Counted from the first letter of the stretch, positions 39,102 through 51,759 are shown. The stretch is DNA of 64,000 nt from Tetrapyrgos nigripes (GCA_013368315.1 JAACJM010000122.1:62001-126000), one strand, 5' to 3'. Notes: a model not told the origin generated them from the sequence alone. Translations and numbers: made by a program.

Positions 39102-40311
39102 GACGGGGAGGTCAAAGAGTGGATGAGAGCTATCAGACTTCGAGTACCCTTGTAGCCTATACACGAGGTTGCCCGGGTAGTGTGCATCGCAAATCGTATT
39201 TAGGGGGTAGCAGCTTGGCAGGTGGCAGAACTGGCAGGTGACAACGGGAACGGAGGTTGCCGCAGATAATTCCACAACTTCTGCGTGCATTATACTCTCT
39301 TTGTATGTCCTAAATCCTTCAAAATATCAAATCTCTTCATTGAAGCCCTTGTGCTCCGCTCCCCAACCACTCCCCTGTCCACATTGGTGAGCTCGTTGAA
39401 GAATATCAGTCTATGTTCCCGTGGTAGAATGGCAACTGGCATTTGGCAGATCTTGCTGCCGTTGCTACGTACACCAAGCTGTCGCCGTTTGTGTGTATTA
39501 ATCAGAGAACAAAACCAACGCCCACAGTTGTGCAGCTTCCTTTCCTTCTCGAGTGCGACGCCGGAAGATACGCGCATAGGATGTTTTCTATATGACCATA
39601 TTTGTCTCCTCTGTGGTGCTAGAAGCAGTCGGATGGTAGATGGAATCCCAAGACATCGTGTTTTTGCTGGATCTTTACTGCGCGGACAATTGTGACTAAA
39701 GCCCAAACGTTAAAACTGTCAAGATAACGTCAGAAAAGATTGAAGAAAGGCTTATCTATACCGACCTAGTAACCCGTCCAATAGCTATGCATTGATACCA
39801 TGTGCAGGGCGAGTCCACGGGGGAACTGACAAAGCTTGAGCCTAGTTGCAGTTCTTGGAGTCGGGAAGCAAGAAAGCTTTTCCCACAATCAAAAAAAACC
39901 ATAATTTCTTCGCTCCTTCGAATTCCTAGTGCAGCATCATCTTAGACGAAGCCCAGGGCAATGAATGAGTCAATGAATAAGTAGTCTTGGTTTCCTAAAG
40001 TCCATACTACCTAGCAGAGTACAATTGCAATGTAAGAAAAAAGAGATATATGCGGCCCCATTCCTTCATCATCAGACACATGCGATTAAAGAATGCAGGA
40101 TTGTATGTATGAAAAAAGAGAGCGAAAAATGTATATGAGGCTAGTCCGTAACATAATTAGAAATGAGAGGGAGGATGATATTGTAGAGACAGAGAAGAAT
40201 GATTCGTCCAGTCCAGACAAGATAACAAAGCAAAAAACCAACAGTCAAGTCAACAGCGTAACATACCATACCCAAGGGTCAAAGAGTCATATCGAGAGGT
40301 AAATGATGAAA
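39102..40311. other. spacer right of giant gene copy B
   Basis: About 1.2 kb. The part up to 39989 is the right end of unit B and the promoter side of giant gene B. From 39990 the sequence is unique and is the 3' flank of the chitin synthase. Short ORFs at 39285-39706 have no support. Confidence 0.5.
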
Positions 40312-43300
40312 TTAGCTGGCTTGCTGAGCCAGGCATCTATCTATAGCAGCATTGATCATTCCCTTCCTAGACGTGAGGTCCATGCCAAACTGTTCCTCTA
40401 ATTGCCGCCGCAGTTCACGCTTGGTGACAGAATTGAGGTCAGCAAAACGCAACAAGTCTTGGACAGCACGCTCCAGCTCTGCATCTGATGGAGAGCCAAC
40501 ATGCGGAGATCCGTCTGGACTGCCGGTAAGAGGCATAGGCATGTCGAGGTAGTTGGTGGTCGGTCTTGACGGTGTAGGTTGGTAGAGCATGCCGCTACCT
40601 GTCATGTCTGGCATCATGGGCATTCTGGCAAGCTGTGATTGAGGAGTATTACGTCCAGACTGATAACCAGGGGGTGGATGCATCATCATCTGCATCTGCA
40701 TCTGTGAAGGCGAAGGAGAGTAACTCCTTTGAGGATCGTAGTACGTTTCGCGGCCATAGAGAGAAGCTGTCTGAGACTCGGCGTAGCCCTCGCCCTTGAA
40801 CTTGGACGGCGGTACCCAGGAGCCGATACTGTGGTTAGATTCCTTGTCCCATAATTCGTTTTCCTGGAGACAGCGGTCAGCATGAAGGTAAGAATATCAA
40901 GGTAAGGGAACGCACGTAATCACTCCAGGACTTCAACGGAATAGAACGAGGATCAAATTTGCCTTCATCCTGCGCAAGAAAGGAAGGATATCAGCAAATG
41001 GCAATACGCGAGAACATCTAATACTCACATGAACGATGACCCTCTTTCCGGATTCTCCCAAAACCACACGCGTTTGACCCCAAGAGAAGTCGTCCATCCT
41101 CCAGAACGAGTAGAGCGGCAACGCAAAAGAGAAGATGGGAATAGCGAGGATATAGAAAACCATCCATCCAATCATATCCCACTTGCGTCGCAGAATGAAG
41201 ACGAGAGCTTGTAGACCGTAGATGGCGGCAAGCATGATAATAGAAGTCACGGGAATGGTACTGTCGTTGTGAACGATCGAGTAGATGAGATAGATAATCT
41301 GGAAGACAAATGTCAGCATTGTTAGGAGCGTAAGAACTTTCCGACACTCACGTATGCTAGAGTCACAGGTTGTGTGACAGTGGAAACCAAATCGATCATG
41401 ACTACAAACCTCATGGAGAAACAACAGAAACCACAAAGCTGCTCCAAAAAGACAAGCTCGCCCAAATTGTGAACGGTAGAGTTGATCCAACGTCGACGTT
41501 GCGACACCAACACCTTCCAATCATCTGGAGCGACAGTATAGGCATGAGCATCACGGACAAACTGGGTCTTGCAGAGGGGGAAATGCTTCAACAACAACGT
41601 CGTCAAGTAACGATCTTCACCCAAGTGGAGAAGGTTCTTCATGTGAAGCGTATCGACCCGGTTCTCGGAGTAGTCGTGGATGATCTGGTTGGAGATGAAG
41701 AGCGGCTTGTGGGTATCCGGTGTACGAAGGCGATACATCGTGAAACAACCGGGAAGACAAGTGACTGAACCGAAAAGACTCTCGAAAGACTTGGCCAAAT
41801 GATGGGAGATGAAGTATTCGTAGACCTGTAACAATTGTATTAGAATATGGTAGCATCGAAAAGAGTTACCACTACGTACCTGCATCATAGTGATAATGGA
41901 CTTCTTGGCATTGGCCAGTTCCGTCTCACCACAAACACCCAAAAGCTTCTTGTCACGAATCATGCTGTACATTGACGGGATTGAGAACAGGTAACATGAC
42001 AAGACGAAAGGACTACTCACGCAGAAATCAGACGATTAACCGAGAATGGGTCAACAGTAGTATCGGCATCAACGGTAAGTAAGTACTCGTAGAACGTTGG
42101 GTTGACACCAATAACATTCTTGATCTGGTGGTACATCTCCAGCTCCATAGGATTCATCGGTGCGTTGAAGTGGACCTTTGAAATGAACGAGTCAGTCTCC
42201 AAGAGCTCCGTTATGACATTTGGAAACCCACCTTGTTCAAGAAATGCATCAAAACCATTTGAGAGTCACGCTTTCCACGATTTCCAGGACGAGATCGTTC
42301 ACTAGGTTTACCAACCTTGACGATGACAAGGTAAGGCACGACATGTCCTTTGCACTCGTACAGTCCAGAGTAAATTTTACCCATGTTGTGTTGTTTAGCA
42401 CCCTCTCCCAGAGACAAGAAACTGAGAGGCTCAGGGTCAAGGTTGGGGTCTGCACCGAGGATGTCCAAGACAATACGAGGAGTCGGGCGGTCATTTCCTG
42501 AACCGACAATCATACCATCACAAATGACGACGATGAGTTTACGCTTGTCGTCGTACTTCAACTGCGCCAACGAGTCAATGGTTCGTCGCAACTCGGTATC
42601 TCCCTCCGTATAACAAGGCACCTGGCAAATGACAAACTTGTCGTGGTCTTCTGGAGCACGTACTGCTCCAAAGTTGATGGATGCCAAGAATTTGAAACCG
42701 ATGACGGAAACCATGATGATGGAGATGGCGAGCAAGATGTACGTGGCGAAGAGACATTGCGGGGAGTTACGGTTGTCAACCTTGCCGGCGAGGAAGAGGT
42801 TTCGCAGACAGACCTTCTGCCTTGCAAGGACATCTTCACCAATACGACCACCCAGGTTATTCAAGTCCTTGGTAATATCCCCACCAGCGTTGAATTTGAA
42901 GAGGTCAATGACACTCTCGTGCATGAAGTTTTTTATTAACGTCATTGGCGTTCACGTTGAATCCAGGTGGACCTTTTATGGATCGGTCGGCAGAGACGTA
43001 GGACGTAACGTCGTAGACCATTCCATTGTAGATGGCCATGGACTTTCCTTGGGAAGCAAAGCTCCTCACTTCCTTGGTCTTGAGACCCACGAAACCAACG
43101 CGAGCACTATACCGCATCCTGACCATTTGCTCGAAATACCAATCCGGTCTCGAGTCGTTGGTGTTGATACGAAAGTCATGATACTGTGTGTTAGGGTCCG
43201 ATGTGTTAGCGGTGTCCATGAATACGAAGGGGCTAACGGAACCGTCTACACCGTTGCAAAGAGCGCTAATCTGGAATGTGTCTCAGTACCAAATAACAAG

Positions 43301-46300
43301 CCAAACACAACATTGAATAAAGCACACACCTGGACCGGGAAGATTGGGTCAGACGAAGTACCACCATACGTCTTCAAAATATTCTGTGTAGGAACGACAT
43401 TGACCACTCGCGAATGCTGGTTAGCGATAGTCGACAAGTCAAAGACCTCTCCACGGATCGACGTGAACACATTGTTTGCATCATTATTGAACGAATGCCC
43501 CGACAATTCTGCCGAGTTGTAGACGTGTTGAGTGGGACAGATGATAAGACCGAGAATCGCAATGACGAAGACCGTGCAACCACAGATGAACCAGATGATG
43601 ATATTGAGAGCAAGCTTTTCTCTCCAAGCCTGACGTACGTCCAGCCGCTTCATACCACCAATCCATGTCAAACAAGGACTTGGCATCCACCACGTGAGTA
43701 ACCAGACAAAAGCCACCCAACGACGACGAGCAGAGGACTCCTTGATAACCTCAGTGGTCTCTCCTTCCTGGATTTCGCCAGCCAGAGCCTCCTTATCGAG
43801 CAATTGCTTCTTATCGGCATTTTGGAACATATTCCGAGAAGGTGCATACGACTCGGATCCTCCAAAATTGGAAGTAGAATCATCATGCTGACTGGTGAGA
43901 CGACTGCGGTTGTCGAAATCGTCGCTCGCTACGGAACGGTGATCCTCGGGGTCATCAGCGTACAAGTCGGCGCGTTGGAAGGGTGAGGCATTGGCGACGA
44001 GAGGCAGTTGCTGACTGGAGGTGTTGTAGGCATCTCCATAACCACCTACCCATGGAGAAGATTCACCGTCAGCATTGGGATGAGGGTAAGGCGCGTATGG
44101 GTCGCTAATTCCACGAGGGTCCAGACCGGCCTCGGCCTCGGCGTCACGAATACGATTGCGCTTCTGCTCTTCAACGTCTTGCCCGCGAAGGTTGTCTTCG
44201 AAAATATGGAAGGCATTATGGGACAGGAAGACCTAGAAAACGTAGATATGAGCATTAAGACACACGAATAACAGGCCTATATCGCACCTTGTGGTTCCCA
44301 GTCACAATATCATTATCACCAAGCCCAAAGGCATCCTTAGCCTGGTCTATCGCTGCCCTGTCATCACCTGCAGCCACAACACCAACCGAAGCTAGAGCAT
44401 CCTTATACCTATCCACAAACTCCTCCGGTGTCATCCCAACCTCGAAAACGTTCGCACATCTCTTCGCAATCTCTGGTAAACCAAAGCTTCTGACCTGACC
44501 CTTGACACTTCTACCCTCAAGCTGGTTCGGCATCTGCGAGTCATTGGGGTTGACACAGAAAACATGCCAAGCCTGCGTGTCGTTGAGGGTCTCGAAGAGA
44601 GTGTCCAGTGCCGCTCTGAACTCGCCAGCGATGCATCCGTTGCCATTAGCAGAGCCGGGAGTAGTGTCGTCTTCTTTCTGGAAAGGATCGTCTCCATCAA
44701 TACTTTCCCGAACAGTCGGCATCCTCTTGATGGTGCCCTTCCTCCTCGTCGACGGCGCACGCATAGGTTTGACATTCTGCTGCGCAGAGACAATGGTATC
44801 CTGGTTCCTAGGGTGAACAGAGGTAGCAATTTGCTTGCCACTGAATAGACCCTTGACAAAAGGATTAATGGAACCAGAGTGCTCCACTCCTTCTGTACCC
44901 CTTAATAGACTGACGAAATCGGAGCTAATCTCGTCGAGATTACGTTCCAAGAAGTTCTCGGATGAGTACGTCACAGCACCGTTGAAGTGACTGACAGTGA
45001 AGGTTGGGAAGCCAGAACGATCAACAGAGCCGGCCTTGAAGGAGGAGTGGTTGCCCCAACGTTTCTGGAAGGATTCGACCATGGAGTGGTTGGTCTTTTT
45101 AGAGCGACGGGCTTGGTCGTCCATGATGTGGATCAGACCACCAGGTTTGTTTTGCAAAAGACGAAGGCATTCGGAGTTGTCAAAGTAGGAAACGGAGGGG
45201 ACGTAATGAGAGATGCCTTCTGCGTTATACTCGCTGACGTGAGTTTCGAAGATGCGTTTCTGGGTCCAGTTCTGGAGCCGTTCGTTGGCGAAGTTGACGC
45301 AGAACTGGTCGAGGGAGTTGGGGCGTGAGGTCATGTTCTGAGGACCGGGAAGGTCAAAGAGACCGATGAAGGTGTCAAAATCCTCTTTGCAGAGACGTTG
45401 ATTGATGTGCTCGTTGAGCCATGAGAAGAGGAGGGAGTAAAGGGATTTGGCGAGCTCGTCACGGTTGTCTGAGGCGCCGTCCGGGTCCAGGAAGATGGTG
45501 CACATCTCCTTCTTGACCAGCTTGGAGCGGTAAGAAAGGACCTGCTCAAGCTCGCCTGGAGGTACACCCAGAAAGTCGGCGACGATGGCACAGACGTCTG
45601 TGTTCCTAACAACAGCAGCGTCTTCGTTACGCGAGCGATCGATGGTGAACTCGAGGTTTCCGAGGTGAAGGATAGCGGCGAGAAGCTGACATGTCTGAGC
45701 AACATGTCGCTTGGAAAGACCGATGTTCTTCAAGGCAACCTTGAGTTGGTCAAACCTGAGGGCGTCGTCGTCCCTGCCGCCATTGGGCCTAGCTGCGGTG
45801 TTACGCTGGCCAAGGTACCGATATGTCGCCTTATCAAGAAGATGAAGATGCTGTCTCTCCTCAGGGGATGCTCCGGCCACGAGGTAATAGAATATATGGA
45901 AGTTGCGCTCTCCACTTGGGGCACCTGTCACACGATTCCTCTCTAGGTAGTACTCGAGTGTCTTGACACCACAGAGCCGTCCACGGTCGTTGAACTGTAG
46001 CTCGGTGTATTTTCCGAACCGTGAGGCATTGGGATTGAAGAGGGTACGTGCGTTTCCAAAGGACTCGAGAACAAACTCGGCCGCAGGGACCTGCGTAGCA
46101 AGTTTGGAACCCTTCTTGCCAGGATTGGATACGGAAAGTTCGAGAATAGATTTGATGGCAAGACGACGGGATTCCGACTTTCCAGAGGCTGTCTCACCAC
46201 TAGAAGTAGAAAAAAGGAGGAGAGGCAAAAAAGAAAGTCAGACGCCGCACCGGACGGAATAAGAACGGCACACACCTGAAAAGTATCGCCTGGTCCTGCG

Positions 46301-46607
46301 TTGTCCGTCTCATGTGGTAGTAGGCATTGTTGGCGAGTTGGAAGATGTGAGGAGGTAAGTGTTCCTTGTCCTGAGAGGTGTTTCGGTACTCTCCAGCATA
46401 CTTGTGCAGTGTGCTGTCAGCGTTGGAGCCGATGTATTTGTGAGGGTTAAGGGCGACCAAGACGGAAGGACCGATGCTGGTGTAGATGTAGTCCATCATA
46501 AAACGTTCTCGAAGACATGCCACGATGACATCGTCAGAGATTGGGGTGAGTTTTGAGAGGTCTGTTACAGCCTCCAGCTGCTGGTGGATGGTTGACTGCC
46601 GATTCAT
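40312..46607 (-). CDS. chitin synthase with myosin-like motor domain (one frameshift in the sequence)
   Basis: Ten exons (46607-46276, 46199-44288, 44232-43330, 43270-42232, 42175-42021, 41964-41880, 41825-41352, 41298-41029, 40969-40916, 40863-40312) span about 1,924 codons. The enzyme polymerises GlcNAc from UDP-GlcNAc into chitin at the plasma membrane. The N-terminal ~700 residues are a myosin head with P-loop [10 protein letters not shown] cytochrome b5-like segment ([11 protein letters not shown]) and membrane helices follow. The GT2 catalytic part has [29 protein letters not shown] and QRRRW (about 1584-1588), then C-terminal membrane helices. A DEK-like C-terminal domain ends the protein. 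The motor plus DEK_C layout is that of class V-type enzymes. A run of six T at 42929-42934 puts exon 4 out of frame by one base; removing one base restores the conserved frame, so either a sequencing error or a real lesion is present. Confidence 0.88.
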
Positions 46608-48287
46608 GATGACTGTTGGATGAAAAAGAAGGGACTAAAAGATAAAGCAACGCTGCAGCCCGGCAGCAGGCGCAACGTTGAGGGCACCGAGAAGAAAGGT
46701 GATGGGGGGAAGGAAGCGAGCGTCGTCGCGGTGGGCAGTGACGACCGAGACAGAGTAGTTTTCCCACGGTGACCATTTCTCATGGTTGCAGTGCTGACAG
46801 GTCTATCCTGCGTCATTTTCTCCAAGCCGCCTTAAACCGTCCATTCCCTTCCATTCTCTAGTAAATCGCTCCTCATTTTGATCTCATTCCGAGGCAAACT
46901 TCACTGGGATTAGGAGAAAAGCACTTGCAAATTCCTACTCTGACTGGCAGACTCACGGCGACCGTAGGCCGCTGCACTGCACTCTGCGTAAGTAAAAACG
47001 ACCATCAAGCTCAAGCAACACTGCTATGATGTTTATTCTCTTGCCGCGCACAAGTAAAAATTATCCTTATGACAGGAGGCTGGCAACGGAGAACTCGATT
47101 GACATCAAATGTCTCCGCAAGGACTAGCTGGCAAGTCCCTATAGATTCGTCGGACGCTGGGCATACGGTGTTCGGAGACCTCTTACCAACTGATGAATTA
47201 TGTTTGCGGTGCTGCATCAATCTCTACATACTCGAGACCTTCTTTCGAACCCCTTCGGAACCTTTTGAAAAGGGCGGAGAGCTTGACATATAGATATCCT
47301 TGAAACATCCTCAACCCGTTCTGATACGCATCGGACCAACTCCATCTTAACCTCTTCCGTCGCCTCAATCTGCGAGTCTGCGAGGCAGACATAGTTCTGG
47401 AACATGATTTGTCTGTTTTGCAAGGGAAGCAAATAAACTCAGGTTAACCCTTAGTCGGTACCACTGTATAGCCGCACGAATTCCGAATAGCAGACCCGGT
47501 CCCTGACACTCACTCCAAGTATCTTCTTCTTCCACATCGCGCAATAAGTAATCCCGGCATGCAAACCTTGTAGGGACACATTCACTCAGTACTCAAGCAA
47601 CCTGGTTCTTTCAAGGCTCAACAATCTACAGCTCGCGTCCAATGCTCGCTATTGGCTTGCTCAGGTATATGGGCACTAGCAGATCAACGAAGTTTTCACA
47701 ATGCACTGTGCAATAGTAATGGTCCAAGCTTGTCTTAGTACATAATAGTGCGCTCAGTGAATAAAGGTCGATTGGTTTTCAGCGATCTTTACTCTTTTTT
47801 TCTTCTTTTTATGAACGATTTGTTCATGTATCACTATACTACGGCCTGGGTTGCTCACGTTGCAAGTTTCCAAAAGTCCCAAAGACGGAAGTATTCCCTA
47901 TATCTGCGTATTTAGCATTCTCAAACGCAGTCTTCCTGCCACTATTGCATTGACTATACCTACTTCAACCTTGCAGGTGCAACAGAGTCTAGACCTCCTC
48001 GTCAAAGCCTGTGAAAAACAGCCTAAAATGGAAATCGGCGCCTCCCGTCAAAGCCCCTAAATGCATTGCAATCCACTTTCATGATTAGAAGGGCTTCACC
48101 GGAACTAGAACATTATAAAAGTCGACAACGTTTCTTCTGAGAGCCATTAGACGTCAAATCCTAATGTTCCTTCCTTTGAGTACAGCTTACTACAAGACCT
48201 TTACACATAGTACTTGAAGCATATCTACTATTCGACATTCTTCTCAACACCGTGCCTCCACCACAACCCAAGAACTCAAATCAGGAT
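46608..48287. other. intergenic region between chitin synthase and the hydrolase array
   Basis: About 1.7 kb upstream of the chitin synthase. Two overlapping minus-strand ORFs near 47198-47432 show no recognisable domain. Near 48020-48073 is a stretch (CCTAAAATGGAAATCG...CCCCTAAATGCATTG) also found in the hydrolase spacers at about 49928-49975 and 53325-53372, so the tandem-array repeats reach into this region. Confidence 0.5.
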
Positions 48288-49699
48288 TCAGAGGCTCTCA
48301 ATCCAATTTAACAACTCCTTATTCAACTCCTCCGGAGCCTGCATCTGTACCCAATGTCCCGTCTTAAACTCCTTGATAGTCCCATTCTTAGCAAACTTCT
48401 CCACAGTAGCCTTTTGCATCGGTGCCATGATATCATCTTCCACCGTAACTCCAAAGAAGACTGGTTTATCAGTCACGTATTTGTCTTCAGGGATAGCTGC
48501 CAAAAACGGTCATGGTTCAATCCAAATGAATCTACTGAGTTGGAGGAACGGGACAAGCTAGTAGAACGTACTGGCATCATCTTCAGCCTGCAATCCCGAT
48601 ACAACTACAGTGTAGTAGTTCAATGGACCAGTGAAACCACCCATTAAAAGGGTTTGCATTTGAGTTTTTCTATCTTGTGTATGGCAAGGCAAGGGCAAGG
48701 TCAGGATCCGACTCCATAAAGCACCGTAAGTAAAAGTAACGCTCACCTCTGCCGTCAACCAAGAAGCCGGCGTCACCTTTTGACCAGAGGTCAAGTAGGA
48801 TTTCAAAGCGCCCCTCGGAGACAGATACGTCACCCATTCCTTGGGATCTTCACACCAAACGAGTGCTTGGAATGCGTCCCACTACTCATAAGACGAACAA
48901 CCAGTCAGCTCTCATTTCAAGCTGAGCGGAAGTACAACGCTCAAGAATGACAGACAACGCACATTCTCCTCAATAATCTTATCAGCACCCTCACCAGCGA
49001 AAAACTCCCAATAACCAAGCGCTTCATACCCTAATTTCTCCTTGGTAAATGCCATGACGGCTTCGTAATTGAATTTCGGATTGGGAACGGTGTAGCCAGC
49101 GGCGAGGAATCCAGCAGCGATGACTCGGTCTCCATAGATTTGGACAATGGCGCTGACGATGGTTGATCCCCTAATTGGAGTAGAGTGTTTAATAAAGTTT
49201 AAACACGAAAAATGTCAGCACGACAACGATTTTTTTCAAGAACGACTCGGGAGCCGGAGCGACGTGATAGTAGGCTAAACACACCAATCATGCCCAATAA
49301 CAATCGCTTTCTGGATCTTCTCCGTATCCAAAACATCCATTACATCCTTCGCCAGGAGGGTATGTTTATACGAAGCCGCATCAAACACAATCGAAGTTTG
49401 TCCATAACCCAACATGTCCGGAACGACCAGTCCATAGCCTTTCTCTTTGAAAAACTTGATCTGGAGATCGATTTATAAGGTGAGTGACTATCTATCATCT
49501 ATGTAGCTTAAAGACTCGAGACGCGTCCGACGGTCCGAACGTTTATCTACCTACTTACCTGATGATGCCAATCGTACGCTGTCGAAGGGAATCCGTGGAT
49601 AAAGACAATGGTCGGATGACCCTCTTTGGGCGCAGTGAAATGATAGCGGTAGGTAAACCCACGGGAGACTTGAGTAGCTCTGTATGCCGAGACGTCCAT
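48288..49699 (-). CDS. epoxide hydrolase-like alpha/beta hydrolase 1
   Basis: Six-exon gene homologous to its three right-hand neighbours (49699-49559, 49460-49285, 49170-48963, 48881-48747, 48674-48572, 48496-48288), about 323 residues if spliced like them. It has the HGFPST oxyanion motif (about residue 35), GHDWG with the nucleophilic Asp (about 105), lid tyrosines in GPLNYYTV, and a C-terminal TGHWVQ catalytic His, as in soluble epoxide hydrolases that open epoxides to diols. Unlike the others, the acceptor of intron 4 has changed: ACACAA replaces ACACAG directly before the GAT codon. The 72-bp intron 4 (48675-48746) is a multiple of three and open, so retaining it would add 24 residues and keep the frame. 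The gene may be impaired or produce an enlarged lid domain. Confidence 0.8.
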
Positions 49700-49735
49700 G
49701 ATTATATGGCGATATCGATGTAGGAGAAAGAGGTG

Positions 49736-49742
49736 TTTTATA
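49736..49742 (-). promoter_or_regulatory. possible TATA box of hydrolase 1
   Basis: TATAAAA on the minus strand about 37 bp before the start codon. The same word occurs at almost the same distance before hydrolase 4 (55023-55029), while hydrolases 2 and 3 have TATATC there. Confidence 0.35.
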
Positions 49743-50137
49743 GGATATATAAGTACGCCAGACCCGTGACTGAGTTGGGTAAATACTTGCATCTTGCATA
49801 GGATTTCATAATATCTGATTCTGATCTGCAAAACCGCCGCGGCGGCTACGAATTCGAACTTGCGGTGAAAAGAGAGTTGAGAGATCGTCGTCGAGAGCTT
49901 GTGAAACTAACATACTAGTAAGTAGCCTAAGATGGAAATCGACGCGTCTTGTCAAAGCCCCTAAACGCATTGCGGGCCTCGGGGCACTGCAGGTGACGAG
50001 CACGAAGTGTAGCTCGCCGGCAAATGAGAATTTACATGTAATGATACTTGACACAAAAGTTCATTACAAGGGCCATTTACGGACTGGCCCACATTCATCT
50101 CCTTCGTAAAATTCCACTAAATCCAACAGGACTCGAA

Positions 50138-51468
50138 TCAGAGACTCTCGATCCAAGCCAATAGCTCCTTGTTCACCTCATCCGGTGCCTGCATCTGTGG
50201 CCAATGCCCTGTCTTGAAATCCTTGATAGTCACATTCTTAGCGAACTTCTCCGTACCAGCTTTCTGCAAGGGTGCCAGACAGATAGCATCCTCCAACGCA
50301 GCTCCAAAGAAGACCGGTTTATCAGTTGCGTACTTCTCTTCGGGGATAGCTGTGGAAAAAGATTAATCTGATCTATGTATAGAAGAAAGGGAAGGAGCTA
50401 CAACGTACTGGCATCGTCTTCCTTCTGCAATCCCGACAGACACACAGTGTAGTAGTTCAGTGGACCAGTGAAACCACCCATCAGAAGGTTTTGCATCTGG
50501 GTTTTCTTATCCTGTATATGACGAGACAACGCTCAGCGTCCAGCATTCTAAGTTAACGTGACAACGCTCACCTCTGCCGTCAGCCAAGAAGCCGGCGTCA
50601 CCTTGTGGCCAGAGGTCAAGTAGGATTTCACAGCGCCCCTCGGAGCCAGATGCGTCATCCATTCTTTAGGGTCTTCAGAATAGAGGAGTCCATGGAAAGC
50701 ATCCCACTATGATTGAGACGAACAGCTCAGTCAGTTCTTGTTTCAGCGAAATCGAAACACTGTAGAAGCGCCAACGCACATTCTCCTCAATGATCTTATC
50801 GGCTCCCTCACTAGCAAAGAACTCCCAGTAACCCAATATTTCATACCCTACTTGCTCCTTGCTGAATGCCATGATGGCTTCATAATCGAAATTTGGATTG
50901 GGAACGAGGTAGCCGACAGCAAGGAATCCAGCAGCGATGACTCGGTCTCCGTAGTTTTGGACAATCCTGCTGGTGATCCTTGAGCCCCTAAGAATTTGGA
51001 AAAACGAGCATGTTAGCACGACAACGATTTTTCAAGAACGATTCGGAGTGACATGACAAACGCACCAATCATGCCCAATAACAATTGCTTTTTGGATCTT
51101 CTCCGCATCCAAAACATCCATTACATCCTTCGCCAGAAGGGTATGCTTATACGAAGCCGCATCAAATACAATCGAAGTCCCTGCGTAACCCAACATGTCT
51201 GGAACGACTAGTCCATAGCCTTTTTCTTTGAAGAACTTGATCTGGAGATCGATAAGGTGAGCAACGGTCTATCATCTATGTAGCTTAAAGACTGGAGACG
51301 CGTCGGCCCGAACGTTTATCTACCTACCTGATGATGCCAATCGTACGCTGTCGAAGGGAATCCGTGGATAAAGACAATGGTTGGATGACTCTCTTTGGGG
51401 GCAGTGAAATGGTAGCGGTAGGTAAACCCACGGGAGACTTGAGTAGCTCTGTACGCTGAGACGTCCAT
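50138..51468 (-). CDS. epoxide hydrolase-like alpha/beta hydrolase 2
   Basis: Six exons with intact splice sites (51468-51328, 51241-51066, 50987-50780, 50706-50572, 50511-50409, 50349-50138) encode about 324 residues. Start MDVSAYRATQVSRGF is shared by all four paralogues. HGFPST, GHDWG, the double Tyr of the lid (LNYYTV), a conserved acidic stretch after VFFGAALED, and TGHWPQ near the C-terminus supply the epoxide hydrolase machinery. No signal peptide is visible, so a cytosolic enzyme is likely. The substrate is unknown. Exon 3 is the most divergent (IVQNYGDRV, LVPNPNFDYEAIM). Confidence 0.88.
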
Positions 51469-51663
51469 GATTATATGATGATATCGATGTAGGAGAAAGA
51501 GAGGTGATATACGCCAGACCGTGACCGACTCGGAGTTGGGGTTTAGTTACTTATTGCATCATAGGGTTTCTGGAATTTGATACCAAATGGGCGCTCCCTC
51601 GAGTGCTCCTCCCTTGAACCTCACCTCATAATGCATAATATCTGATACTGATCTGCAAAACCA
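51469..51663. repeat. spacer repeat upstream of hydrolase 2
   Basis: About 195 bp nearly identical to 53080-53274 upstream of hydrolase 3, including the stretch TTATTGCATCATAGGGTTTC. It marks the two genes as the youngest duplication in the array and means they share promoter sequence. Confidence 0.85.
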
Positions 51664-51759
51664 AGTTTATTACGAGACCCATACTGGACTGGCCCACATC
51701 ACTTCTTCATTTATCTCCTTCGTAAATTTCCACCAAATTCCAATTGCAAAGGACTCGAA

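Larger units (their letters stand above)
27914..39989. repeat. tandem segmental duplication, unit B
   Basis: Direct repeat of 15445-27913. It begins CCGACCACATC and ends GTAGTCTTG at 39989, after which unique sequence (GTTTCCTAAAG) resumes. It holds a 5'-truncated oxygenase-like pseudogene and the second giant gene. It lacks the MITE-like insert and the R1/R2 spacer duplication. Confidence 0.95.

Noticed and set aside
15445..39989. The tandem duplication as an assembly artefact or two haplotypes joined end to end
   Set aside because: The units differ by up to about 13% in places, one has an insertion with a clean empty site in the other, and the junction cuts through a gene. Haplotype joining is less likely but only long reads can exclude it fully.
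42629..43522. 297-codon plus-strand ORF opposite the chitin synthase
   Set aside because: It lies antisense to conserved catalytic exons and has no domain; it is a shadow of the real frame.
47198..47432. Small basic protein on the minus strand
   Set aside because: Two overlapping frames of similar length, no start context, no recognisable domain.
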